From assembly GCF_900187455.1 (NCBI RefSeq), contig NZ_FYDX01000027.1, positions 1-64,000 on the forward strand: a stretch of DNA of 64,000 nt, read 5' to 3'. The position numbers were made by a program, and so were the translations under genes. This document shows positions 1 to 7,925 of this stretch, one piece after another; positions within the stretch are counted from its first letter, which is position 1, and every line of letters begins with the position of its first letter. This DNA is from Pseudomonas sp. Irchel 3E13 (GTDB taxonomy: Bacteria; Pseudomonadota; Gammaproteobacteria; Pseudomonadales; Pseudomonadaceae). The notes below the pieces were generated by a model. The model did not search any database. It was not told the DNA's origin and worked only from the letters and a program-made list of their open reading frames with translations.

Positions 1-568
1 AGCTAACTAAAAGCTCTGACCTGACACAGGACTGAGAAGATAAAGATGGTGGGCAGGCCGGGAAGCTAGTAGCCAGGAGGGCTCTATTGCAGATCATAAA
101 CGTGACTAAAACTTAATAGGGCAGATAGACGTATTGAGCCAAAATGCGGACCTCGCTCGAATCGTTGGAAAAGCCCCGTCGCCAGGACAGGGCTGGAACA
201 AACCGGGTGTCAGGGAAAGGCGCTACTGGCCTGCGTCGCGGCGCTGCCGGCGTTTTCGCGGGGCAGGTGCGCGGCGGGCTCAGGCAACGGCCTCACCCTT
301 GTCTATCTGGTAGTCGGAACCCGTAAGGTTACCCGAACTGGAGGGCGGCGGGCAGGGGCATCCCCGTTGAGCGTATCCCGGCGGTCGTGACGACCTTTCG
401 TCAGGTCGAATCTTTGCGACGAAGATGACTGGCACTTTGCCACAACTCAAGGCATGCTAGCCGCCCTTCGGGCGTCAGGCTTATAGTGCAGCCCTGGATC
501 GCCGCCCGTGTGGCTGGCATTGCTCTCGCGCTGCTGGACCACGGCCAGCCATACCGCAGGATCACCGT
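1..568. other. Untranslated region upstream of morA
   Basis: No convincing gene is visible in these 568 bases. Only short, compositionally unlikely reading frames occur on either strand, and I recognise no tRNA, tmRNA, RNase P, 6S or riboswitch core. The region holds several inverted repeats: an imperfect stem at 172-194, a GGGG/CCCC stem at 355-365, two mutually exclusive six-base stems at 383-395 and 391-408, and a five-base stem at 462-474. A TATAGT at 482-487 could be a -10 element for morA. A long structured 5' leader or a small RNA is possible but unproven. Confidence 0.4.
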
Positions 569-3500
569 TTGACCAATCTCACTCAGCCGTCCTCCTTACG
601 CAAAGCCTCCACTGCGTCGGGTCAGTCCCTGCGCGGGTCGCTGAAGGGCGCACTGGCGATCCTGGTGCTGCTTTTGCTGGCCCTGTTGTTCTGGCAGATG
701 CTCGATCAATACCGGCACATCCTCGCCGATCGCCGCCAACACAGTGTCGATGCCGCCGCCGAACTCGCCGATCGCCTGAACCTGAGCCTGGCCCTCGACG
801 CCCAGTCCGCGCTGAACCTGCTGCAGGCCAATGCCGCGGTTCCGGACGAAGATGCCGTCCCCGCCCTGTTCACTCGCCTGCATCAACAAATGCCGGCCCT
901 GCACAGTCTCGCCTGGCTGAATGGCGATGGGCAGATCCTGCGTGACAGCATGGACAACTCCCCCGACCAACCGGCGATGGCCGAGTTGCTCCGGCAGAAC
1001 CGCGACAGCACCTACCGTTTCAGCAACGCTGACGACAATGCCTTTATTTACCTGCTGCTGCGCCAGCCCGGCGAAACCAGCAACGGCTACTGGCTGCTGC
1101 GCATGCAGCCGACCTGGTACCAGCAACTGGCCAGCCGCCTGGAGCACGCGGTCAAACCGCAGTGGCAACTGGAAAACAGCCGGACCGGGGAAATCATCAG
1201 CACTCACCTGCAACCGCGCCCGGACACCACGCCGAATAGCGAACAGGCGCCGCTGCAAAGCGTGATGCTGGCCTTCCTCGACAACAGCGACTGGCAACTG
1301 CGCGGCCTCTATGACGCCGAACGCAGCCGCCGCGACCTGCTTCCGGCGCTGGTCGGCAAAGCCATGCTGGTCGTGCTCTGTGCCCTGCTACCGCTGCTGG
1401 CGCTGATCAACATGCGCCGCCGCAATCGCGTCTTGCAGGAAGGTCGTCGGCGCTATCAGGACATTTTCGAAAGCACCGGCGTCGCCCTCTGCGTGCTCGA
1501 CCTCTCGGGCCTTGCCGCGATCCTCGAACGCCTGCGCCTGCGCAGCCGCAACGAACTGGAGCAACGCCTGGAACTGGACCCGGCGCTGCGCGAAATCCTC
1601 CTGCACGAACTGAAAGTCACCGAAGTGAACCAGGTCGCCCTGCAACTGCTGGGGGTGGATTGCTGCGAGGGGGCCTGGCGGCAACTGGTCGCCGGCAGCG
1701 CGCTGGAAAACGATGGCATCGGTCTGCAACTGCTGGGCGCTGTGCTGGACAACCAGGCGCAACTGGAACTGGAAGTGCGCCTGCCGACCGAGCAAGGGCT
1801 GGAGCAGCACCTGTGGCTGATGGTGCGGTTCCCGGAGGCGCGTCGCGACTATCACGCGGTGATCCTCAGCATTAGCGATATCACCAGCCGCAAGCGCGTC
1901 GAACTGTCGTTGCTGGAGCGCGAGAGCTTCTGGTCCGACGTGGTCCGTACCGTTCCGGATCAGCTCTACGTCCAGGACGTGCAGAGCCTGCGGATGATTT
2001 TCAGCAACCGCCACCTCGGCCAGACCCTGGGCTACGCGCGCAACGAACTGGCGCAGATGGGCGAGTTCTTCTGGGAAGTCCTGCTGCACCCGGAAGACGC
2101 CGCGCTCTACCGCGACCTGCGCCAGCAGCAGCGCCAGAGCGGCTACGTCGAGCAACTGCACTGCCAGTTGCGCTTCCGCCATCACGATCAGCGCTGGCGC
2201 CGCTACGACATCCGCGAACAGGCGCTGACCCGCGACGTGGCCGGCCACGTCACGCGGATCATCGGCGTGGCCAAGGACGTCACCGACCAGCTCGAAGCCA
2301 GCGAATCGCTGCGCGACAGCGAACAACGCTACCGCATGCTCGCCGAAAGCATCAGCGACGTGATCTTCTCCACCGACGACCAGTTGCGCCTCAACTATGT
2401 CAGCCCGTCCGTGCGGGCAGTGCTGGGCTATGACGTCGAGTGGATCTTCAACAACGGCTGGCAATCGACCATCGCCAACCCGGCGCAACTGACCGGGCTG
2501 TCCGCCCTGGTCGAGCGGGTCAACCGCGCCCTCGGCGATGCCGCGCAACTGGAAGCCCTGCGCACCCAGGTGCCGACCCAGTTGTTCCTGTTCGACTGCC
2601 TGCGCGCCGACGGCCGCAAGATCCCCATCGAACTGCGCCTGGTGCTGGTCTGGGACGAGCACGACCAGTTCGGCGGCATCCTCGGCGTTGGTCGCGATAT
2701 CAGCCAGCAACGCCGCGCGGAAAAAGACCTGCGCATGGCGGCAACGGTTTTCGAGCACTCGACCTCGGCGATCCTCATCACCGACCCGGCCGGCTACATC
2801 GTCCAGGCCAACGAGGCGTTCAGCCGGGTCAGCGGCTATGCCGTGAGCGATGTGCTCGACCAGTTGCCCGGCATGCTTACCGTCGATGAACAACAGGAAG
2901 CGCACCTGCGCTATGTGCTCAAGCAACTGCACCAGCGCGGTACCTGGGAAGGCGAAGTCTGGCTCAAGCGGCGCAATGGCGAGCATTACCCGGCGTGGGT
3001 CGGCATCACTGCGGTGCTCGACGACGAGGGCGACCTGGCCAGCTACGTGTGCTTCTTCACCGATATCAGCGAGCGCAAGGCCAGCGAACAACGCATTCAC
3101 CGCCTGGCCTACTACGACGCCCTGACCCACCTGCCCAACCGCACGCTGTTCCAGGACCGCCTGCACACGGCGCTGCAACAGGCCGAGCGGCACAAGTCGT
3201 GGGTGGTGCTGATGTTCCTCGACCTCGATCGCTTCAAGCCGATCAACGACTCCCTCGGCCACGCCGCCGGCGACCGCATGCTCAAGGACATGGCCGAGCG
3301 CCTGCTGGACTGCGTCGACGACGACGACACCGTGGCGCGCATGGGCGGCGACGAATTCACCCTGCTGCTGCAACCACGGGCGACCCGGGAAATGGCGCTG
3401 AACCGCGCCATCAATGTGGCTGAGCAGATTCTTGGCAGTCTGGTACGACCGTTCGTCCTGGAAAACCGCGAGTTCTTCGTCACCGCCAGTATCGGCATCG

Positions 3501-4417
3501 CTCTCAGCCCGCAGGACGGCAGCGAACTGAGCCAGTTGATGAAAAACGCCGACACGGCCATGTACCACGCCAAGGAACGCGGCAAGAACAACTTCCAGTT
3601 CTACCAGGCGGACATGAACGCCAGCGCCCTGGAGCGTCTGGAGCTGGAAAGCGACCTGCGCCACGCGCTGGAGCAGAACGAGTTCATCCTTTATTACCAA
3701 CCGCAGTTCAGCGGCGACGGCAAACGCCTGACCGGCGCCGAAGCGCTGCTGCGCTGGCGTCACCCGCAGCGCGGGCTGGTGCCACCGGGGGATTTCATCC
3801 CGGTGATCGAAGAACTCGGCCTGGTGGTGGATGTGGGCGACTGGGTCATCGCCGAGGCGTGCCGCCAGCTCAAGTCCTGGCATCAGGCACGGGTGCGCGT
3901 GCCGAAAGTTTCGGTGAACATCTCCGCGCGGCAGTTCTCCGACGGCCAACTCGGTACGCGGATCGCCAACATCCTCAAGGAAACCGACCTGCCGCCAGCG
4001 TGCCTGGAACTGGAACTGACCGAAAGCATCCTGATGCGCGAGGTCAACGAGGCGATGCAGATTCTCGACAGCCTTAAGAACCTCGGCCTGAGCATCGCGG
4101 TAGACGACTTCGGCACCGGCTATTCATCGCTGAACTACCTCAAGCAGTTCCCCATCGACGTGCTGAAGATCGACCGCACCTTCGTCGACGGCCTGCCGGA
4201 AGGCGAGCAGGACGCGCAGATCGCCCGGGCGATCATCGCCATGGCCCACAGCCTGAACCTCGCGGTAATCGCCGAGGGCGTGGAAACGCACGAACAGTTG
4301 GAGTTCCTGCGCGAACACGGCTGTGACGAGGTCCAGGGCTACCTGTTCGGGCGCCCGATGCCGCCTAACCAGTTCGAGGCGCAATTCAGTAACGAAACCC
4401 TGTTCATGCTTGAGTGA
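569..4417 (+). CDS. morA: MorA-type membrane diguanylate cyclase/phosphodiesterase
   Basis: A 1282-residue membrane sensor that makes and/or degrades cyclic di-GMP; MorA controls flagellar motility and biofilm formation in Pseudomonas. Two membrane segments lie at about residues 28-44 and 263-281 and enclose a periplasmic domain. PAS-type domains follow at about 455-575, 582-712 and 715-840. The GGDEF domain (about 850-1010) has an intact GGDEF signature near residue 926. The EAL domain (about 1025-1275) has an intact EAL near residue 1056, plus DDFGTGYSSL and AEGVET. Both catalytic signatures are present, so a bifunctional enzyme is plausible. The start is TTG, with AGG eight bases upstream. 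Synteny with glyA downstream supports the name. Confidence 0.88.
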   Translation: MTNLTQPSSLRKASTASGQSLRGSLKGALAILVLLLLALLFWQMLDQYRHILADRRQHSVDAAAELADRLNLSLALDAQSALNLLQANAAVPDEDAVPALFTRLHQQMPALHSLAWLNGDGQILRDSMDNSPDQPAMAELLRQNRDSTYRFSNADDNAFIYLLLRQPGETSNGYWLLRMQPTWYQQLASRLEHAVKPQWQLENSRTGEIISTHLQPRPDTTPNSEQAPLQSVMLAFLDNSDWQLRGLYDAERSRRDLLPALVGKAMLVVLCALLPLLALINMRRRNRVLQEGRRRYQDIFESTGVALCVLDLSGLAAILERLRLRSRNELEQRLELDPALREILLHELKVTEVNQVALQLLGVDCCEGAWRQLVAGSALENDGIGLQLLGAVLDNQAQLELEVRLPTEQGLEQHLWLMVRFPEARRDYHAVILSISDITSRKRVELSLLERESFWSDVVRTVPDQLYVQDVQSLRMIFSNRHLGQTLGYARNELAQMGEFFWEVLLHPEDAALYRDLRQQQRQSGYVEQLHCQLRFRHHDQRWRRYDIREQALTRDVAGHVTRIIGVAKDVTDQLEASESLRDSEQRYRMLAESISDVIFSTDDQLRLNYVSPSVRAVLGYDVEWIFNNGWQSTIANPAQLTGLSALVERVNRALGDAAQLEALRTQVPTQLFLFDCLRADGRKIPIELRLVLVWDEHDQFGGILGVGRDISQQRRAEKDLRMAATVFEHSTSAILITDPAGYIVQANEAFSRVSGYAVSDVLDQLPGMLTVDEQQEAHLRYVLKQLHQRGTWEGEVWLKRRNGEHYPAWVGITAVLDDEGDLASYVCFFTDISERKASEQRIHRLAYYDALTHLPNRTLFQDRLHTALQQAERHKSWVVLMFLDLDRFKPINDSLGHAAGDRMLKDMAERLLDCVDDDDTVARMGGDEFTLLLQPRATREMALNRAINVAEQILGSLVRPFVLENREFFVTASIGIALSPQDGSELSQLMKNADTAMYHAKERGKNNFQFYQADMNASALERLELESDLRHALEQNEFILYYQPQFSGDGKRLTGAEALLRWRHPQRGLVPPGDFIPVIEELGLVVDVGDWVIAEACRQLKSWHQARVRVPKVSVNISARQFSDGQLGTRIANILKETDLPPACLELELTESILMREVNEAMQILDSLKNLGLSIAVDDFGTGYSSLNYLKQFPIDVLKIDRTFVDGLPEGEQDAQIARAIIAMAHSLNLAVIAEGVETHEQLEFLREHGCDEVQGYLFGRPMPPNQFEAQFSNETLFMLE

Positions 4418-4433
4418 TCCTGCGTGAATCCCA

Positions 4434-4489
4434 TTTGTCTGCCAGATGATCCCCTTTCATATGCCAGACAAAAGTCTATGGGGTAGAAT
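4434..4489 (+). promoter_or_regulatory. glyA promoter region with inverted repeat
   Basis: TTTGTCTG (4434-4441) and CAGACAAA (4465-4472) form a perfect eight-base inverted repeat with 23 bases between the arms, and a TAGAAT at 4484-4489 could be the -10 element of glyA. The right half reads GCCAGACAAAAGTCT, which resembles the palindrome upstream of the LysR gene near 52.6 kb. The spacing suits an operator, but no regulator is identified. Confidence 0.4.
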
Positions 4490-4524
4490 GCCCGCCTATT
4501 TCACCCCGATCCTTGAGGACCGCC

Positions 4525-5778
4525 ATGTTCAGCCGTGATTTGACCATTGCCAAGTACGACGCCGAGCTCTTCGAAGCCATGCAGCAAGAAGCTCAGCGCC
4601 AGGAAGAGCACATCGAGCTGATCGCTTCGGAAAACTACACCAGCCCAGCCGTGATGGAAGCCCAGGGTTCGGTGCTGACCAACAAGTACGCTGAAGGCTA
4701 TCCAGGCAAGCGCTACTACGGTGGTTGCGAGTTCGTCGACGTGGTTGAGCAACTGGCCATCGACCGCGCCAAGGAACTGTTCGGCGCCGACTACGCCAAC
4801 GTCCAGCCGCACGCGGGTTCGCAAGCCAACAGCGCCGTTTACCTGGCCCTGCTGCAAGCGGGCGACACCATCCTCGGCATGAGCCTGGCCCACGGCGGCC
4901 ACCTGACCCACGGCGCCGCCGTGAGTTCGTCGGGCAAGCTGTACAACGCTGTTCAATACGGCATCGACGGCAATGGCCTGATCGACTACGACGAAGTCGA
5001 GCGCCTGGCGGTCGAGCACAAGCCGAAAATGATCGTTGCCGGTTTCTCGGCTTACTCGCAGGTCCTGGACTTCGCCCGCTTCCGCGAAATCGCCGACAAG
5101 GTCGGTGCCTACCTGTTCGTCGACATGGCCCACGTTGCCGGTCTGGTTGCCGCGGGCGTCTACCCGAACCCGGTTCCATTCGCCGACGTCGTCACCACCA
5201 CCACTCACAAGACCCTGCGCGGTCCGCGTGGTGGCCTGATCCTGGCTCGCGCCAACGCCGACATCGAGAAGAAGCTGAACTCCGCCGTCTTCCCGGGCGC
5301 CCAAGGTGGCCCACTGGAGCACGTGATCGCCGCCAAGGCCATCTGCTTCAAGGAAGCGCTGCAGCCTGAGTTCAAGGCTTACCAGCAACAGGTCGTGAAA
5401 AACGCCCAGGCCATGGCCAGCGTCTTCATCGAGCGCGGTTTCGACGTGGTTTCCGGCGGTACCGAGAACCACCTGTTCCTGCTCTCGCTGATCAAACAAG
5501 AGATCTCCGGTAAAGACGCCGACGCCGCCCTGGGTCGCGCCTTCATCACCGTGAACAAGAACTCCGTGCCAAACGATCCACGTTCCCCGTTCGTCACCTC
5601 CGGCCTGCGCTTCGGCACCCCGGCAGTGACCACTCGCGGCTTCAAGGAAACCGAGTGCAAGGAACTGGCTGGCTGGATCTGCGACATCCTGGCTGACCTG
5701 AACAACGAAGCGGTGATCGACGCTGTTCGCGAGAAAGTCAAAGCCATCTGCAAGAAGCTGCCGGTTTACGGCAACTGA
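4525..5778 (+). CDS. glyA: Serine hydroxymethyltransferase
   Basis: A 417-residue pyridoxal-phosphate enzyme that interconverts serine and glycine and supplies methylene-tetrahydrofolate in the cytoplasm. The PLP-binding lysine is in TTTTHKTLRGPRGG at residue 229, the position known for the E. coli enzyme, and the N-terminal LIASENYTSP motif is intact. ATG 4525 is chosen because TTGAGG precedes it by five bases; the in-frame TTG at 4513 lies inside that ribosome binding site. The gene follows morA by 107 bases with its own promoter-like region and ends in a strong terminator. Pseudomonads often carry more than one glyA copy; this is the one linked to morA. Confidence 0.96.
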   Translation: MFSRDLTIAKYDAELFEAMQQEAQRQEEHIELIASENYTSPAVMEAQGSVLTNKYAEGYPGKRYYGGCEFVDVVEQLAIDRAKELFGADYANVQPHAGSQANSAVYLALLQAGDTILGMSLAHGGHLTHGAAVSSSGKLYNAVQYGIDGNGLIDYDEVERLAVEHKPKMIVAGFSAYSQVLDFARFREIADKVGAYLFVDMAHVAGLVAAGVYPNPVPFADVVTTTTHKTLRGPRGGLILARANADIEKKLNSAVFPGAQGGPLEHVIAAKAICFKEALQPEFKAYQQQVVKNAQAMASVFIERGFDVVSGGTENHLFLLSLIKQEISGKDADAALGRAFITVNKNSVPNDPRSPFVTSGLRFGTPAVTTRGFKETECKELAGWICDILADLNNEAVIDAVREKVKAICKKLPVYGN

Positions 5779-5817
5779 TTGACCGATGACCGCCCGGTGG
5801 CTTGATTGCCGGGCATG

Positions 5818-5854
5818 AAAAAACCGATGCCGGGTGACTGGCATCGGTTTTTTT
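5818..5854. terminator. Bidirectional rho-independent terminator after glyA
   Basis: A perfect 14-base inverted repeat (arms 5818-5831 and 5840-5853) with an eight-base loop is flanked by A6 on the left and T7 on the right. It can stop glyA transcription rightward and the toxin-antitoxin transcript leftward. Confidence 0.9.
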
Positions 5855-5866
5855 GTGGGCGGAATA

Positions 5867-6169
5867 TCACGGTTGCCGGGAACATCCCTCGGGAACCAAA
5901 CGCACCTCGACGCGCTGTCCCAAAGCTCGGGCAGCACTCGCAAGCGTCGCCAGCGTCATGCCGGGATCACTTTGATCCAACGCTCTGTCCACCGCTGTTC
6001 GACTCGTTTTCATTCGCTCAGCCAAGGCTTTCTTGCTGATCCTCTGTTCTTTCATCGCCTGCTCGAGCTGCCAGGCGATCACCCGCTTGAGTGCAGCAGC
6101 GGAAACTTCCTCACCAAGGCCTTCATCGGCAAGGAAGTCGTCAAAGTCCGACCCAATATGTTGGTTCAT
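5867..6169 (-). CDS. HigA-like XRE-family antitoxin
   Basis: A 100-residue protein with a helix-turn-helix in its middle: QLEQAMKEQRISKKALAERM followed by KTSRTAVDRALDQSD, the layout of HigA/XRE antitoxins. It should neutralise the toxin encoded just upstream and, by family analogy, repress the shared promoter. The ATG directly follows the toxin stop codon (TGA then ATG, no gap), and its GGAGG binding site lies inside the toxin's last codons, so translation is probably coupled. The toxin-first order is typical of higBA-type modules. I cannot tell whether the pair is active. Confidence 0.85.
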   Translation of the reverse strand: MNQHIGSDFDDFLADEGLGEEVSAAALKRVIAWQLEQAMKEQRISKKALAERMKTSRTAVDRALDQSDPGMTLATLASAARALGQRVEVRLVPEGCSRQP

Positions 6170-6535
6170 TCACTGCCTCCACAACTTCGCCTTTCGTTGC
6201 CTGGCGGTTTCCAGGTCGGACAACGGCGTTTTCTGACTCTTCTTGATGAAGCCGTGGAGCAAGACCATGACATCCTCCACAAGCGTGAAGAGTACCCGGG
6301 CACGGCTCTCACCCAAATCGACACGGACTTCCCAAAGACCACGCTCCATTTTCCTGACCAGCGGCATGCCTAGCGGCCAGCCTGTCTGCACAGATTTGAT
6401 CTCAATCCCGATTGACTGCCGATGAGCCCGCGGCAACTGACCTAGCCATTCTCGCACCGGTTCATTGCCAGCCTCCGTTCGAAAAAATCTGACTGTTAAA
6501 ACCAAAGGCCGGTGGCTTGGGCTGAAGTGTACCAA
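6170..6535 (-). CDS. HigB-like (Gp49/RelE-fold) toxin
   Basis: A protein of the phage-derived Gp49-like/HigB family, ribosome-dependent mRNA interferases that slow growth when unopposed. Family features seen are the opening VRFFRTEAGNEPVREWL, then LPRAHRQSIGIEI, RKMERGLWEVRVDLGESRARVLF and a C-terminal KKSQKTP. No ATG precedes the domain. TTG at 6535 has AAGGAG eight bases upstream and gives 121 residues; TTG at 6505 would give 111 residues starting just before the first strand but has no clear binding site. The longer in-frame extension to 6676 does not resemble the family. The antitoxin follows immediately. Confidence 0.82.
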   Translation of the reverse strand: MVHFSPSHRPLVLTVRFFRTEAGNEPVREWLGQLPRAHRQSIGIEIKSVQTGWPLGMPLVRKMERGLWEVRVDLGESRARVLFTLVEDVMVLLHGFIKKSQKTPLSDLETARQRKAKLWRQ

Positions 6536-6544
6536 AAAAGGTAC
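6529..6544. promoter_or_regulatory. Possible operator at the toxin start
   Basis: GTACC, six A's and GGTAC form an inverted repeat that overlaps the presumed translation start of the toxin. Toxin-antitoxin pairs usually repress themselves at such palindromes. It is short, so the call is tentative. Confidence 0.3.
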
Positions 6545-6605
6545 TCCTTTCAAGAAGACTGACTGTGATGCCTCGCAACAGCGACGCGCCTTGAAAACAC
6601 AAGGC

Positions 6606-6631
6606 AAAAAAATGCCGCCATAAGGCGGCAT
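6606..6631 (-). terminator. Rho-independent terminator of the cobW operon
   Basis: On the minus strand an eight-base stem (arms 6612-6619 and 6624-6631, four-base loop) is followed by a run of T's. It lies 22 bases beyond the stop of the CobW-family gene. Confidence 0.85.
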
Positions 6632-6653
6632 CAACCAGTCAGCCCCGTCCTCA

Positions 6654-7625
6654 TCAACTACCAGCCAACGCCTCAAACCCCGCCCGGATCTTCTCTTCCG
6701 GCAGTTGATCGGCGATGAACACCATCACGCTCTCGCGGGCCTCTCCCTCGGCCCATTCGGTGTCCCAGTCGAAACCATAGAGTTTCAGCACGCCCTGGAA
6801 CACCAGGCGACGGTCTTCGCCGGCGATGTTCAGCACGCCTTTGTAACGCAGCAACTGTTTGCCGTGCTCTTCCAGCAACTCGTTCATGAAGTCGCTGAGG
6901 CGGTCGATGTCGAGCGGGGTTTCCGTGCGCAGGACCATGCTGGAAATACGGTCCGGGGTCGCCGGACCCGCCACCGGGCGCAGGCTCAAGCCGCCACCGA
7001 GGTCGGCATTGAGGTTGAAGCCCCGCACATCCAGCAGTTCGGCGAGGTCGATGCGGCCGTTATCCACCACGCGAATTGGCGCGCGGCGGTTGATCCGGCC
7101 AAGCCTGTCGGTCAGGGCTTCGACGGACTGGCTGTCCGCCAGGTCGGTCTTGCTCAGCAGCAGCCGGTCGGCGAAGCCGATCTGGGCCTGGGCGATGGCC
7201 TGGGTCAGGTGCAGGTCGGCGTGGACCGCGTCCACCAGGGTGATGATGCCGTCGAGGATGTAGCGCTCGCGCAGTTCCTCTTCGATGAAGAAGGTCTGCG
7301 CCACTGGCGCGGGATCGGCCAGGCCGGTGCATTCGATCACCAGCCGGTCGAAGGCGATTTCACCGCTGTCCAGGCGCTCCAGCAGCAGGAACAGGGCCTT
7401 GGTCAGGTCGGTGTGGATGCTGCAGCAGACGCAGCCGTTGGCCAGGGTCATGACCTGCACCGGTTCGTCGCCGAGCAATTGACTGTCGATACCGGCATCA
7501 CTGAACTCGTTCTCGATGACGGCGATTTTCAGGCCGTGCTCGGCCTTGAGGATGTGCCGCAGCAAGGTGGTCTTGCCGGCACCGAGGAAGCCGCTGAGCA
7601 CGGTAACGGGAATGGGGGACTGCAC
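6654..7625 (-). CDS. CobW/YjiA-family (COG0523) GTPase
   Basis: A 323-residue GTP-binding protein of the metal-handling COG0523 family. It has the Walker A motif GFLGAGKTT near the N-terminus, the family metal-binding signature NGCVCC, the ECTGLADP segment and the guanine-specificity motif SKTD. The start chosen is GTG 7625, preceded by CAGGAG; upstream codons to 7682 run into a repeat and are unlikely to be translated. The order cstA/btsT-like, ybdD/yjiX-like and this gene matches E. coli yjiY-yjiX-yjiA. A role in metal delivery or carbon-starvation physiology is inference; the exact substrate is unknown. Confidence 0.85.
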   Translation of the reverse strand: MQSPIPVTVLSGFLGAGKTTLLRHILKAEHGLKIAVIENEFSDAGIDSQLLGDEPVQVMTLANGCVCCSIHTDLTKALFLLLERLDSGEIAFDRLVIECTGLADPAPVAQTFFIEEELRERYILDGIITLVDAVHADLHLTQAIAQAQIGFADRLLLSKTDLADSQSVEALTDRLGRINRRAPIRVVDNGRIDLAELLDVRGFNLNADLGGGLSLRPVAGPATPDRISSMVLRTETPLDIDRLSDFMNELLEEHGKQLLRYKGVLNIAGEDRRLVFQGVLKLYGFDWDTEWAEGEARESVMVFIADQLPEEKIRAGFEALAGS

Positions 7626-7653
7626 GGGGAATTCTCCTGACGCTGAAAATGAC

Positions 7654-7683
7654 TGTGGGAGCCCGGCGCACCGGGCTCCCACA
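7654..7683. repeat. REP-like inverted repeat
   Basis: A perfect 13-base stem (7654-7666 with 7671-7683) with a four-base loop, containing the GTGGGAGC sequence common in Pseudomonas REP elements. It sits between ybdD and the CobW-family gene and may attenuate or stabilise the shared transcript. Confidence 0.75.
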
Positions 7684-7712
7684 GGTCTGTCACTGACGCC
7701 AAGCGCTGTGTT

Positions 7713-7910
7713 TCAACAGCACTTGGGCCCACCCTTGCCGCCGTAGCGAGCTTCCTGGCGTTCCCGGAAGAACTCCTCGTAGCTCATCATCGGCTTGTCC
7801 GGGTGCTTGCCCTGCATGTGTTCGACATAGTTGTCGTAGTCGGGCATCCCGACCATCAGGCGGGCTGCCTGCCCCAGGTACTTACCCAGTCGACCCAGGT
7901 CGTTGAACAT
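7713..7910 (-). CDS. YbdD/YjiX-family (DUF466) small protein
   Basis: A 65-residue protein of the YbdD/YjiX family, almost always encoded beside CstA-type carriers. Visible family features are LGKYLGQAARLMVGMPDYDNYVEHM, the HPD tripeptide, SYEEFFRERQEARYG and a C-terminal KCC. Its start follows GAGGA by eight bases and lies 15 bases after the cstA stop codon, so the two are cotranscribed. YbdD-like partners are reported to be needed for CstA/BtsT function; here that is inferred from family and position. Confidence 0.9.
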   Translation of the reverse strand: MFNDLGRLGKYLGQAARLMVGMPDYDNYVEHMQGKHPDKPMMSYEEFFRERQEARYGGKGGPKCC

Positions 7911-7925
7911 GATGGCATTCCTCGG

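Noticed and set aside
144..326. 60-codon frame upstream of morA
   Set aside because: No ribosome binding site, arginine- and glycine-rich composition and no family resemblance.
1388..3949. Long reading frame antisense to morA
   Set aside because: Frame follows the codon bias of morA; product is low-complexity, rich in His, Gln, Val and Ala, and matches no family I know.
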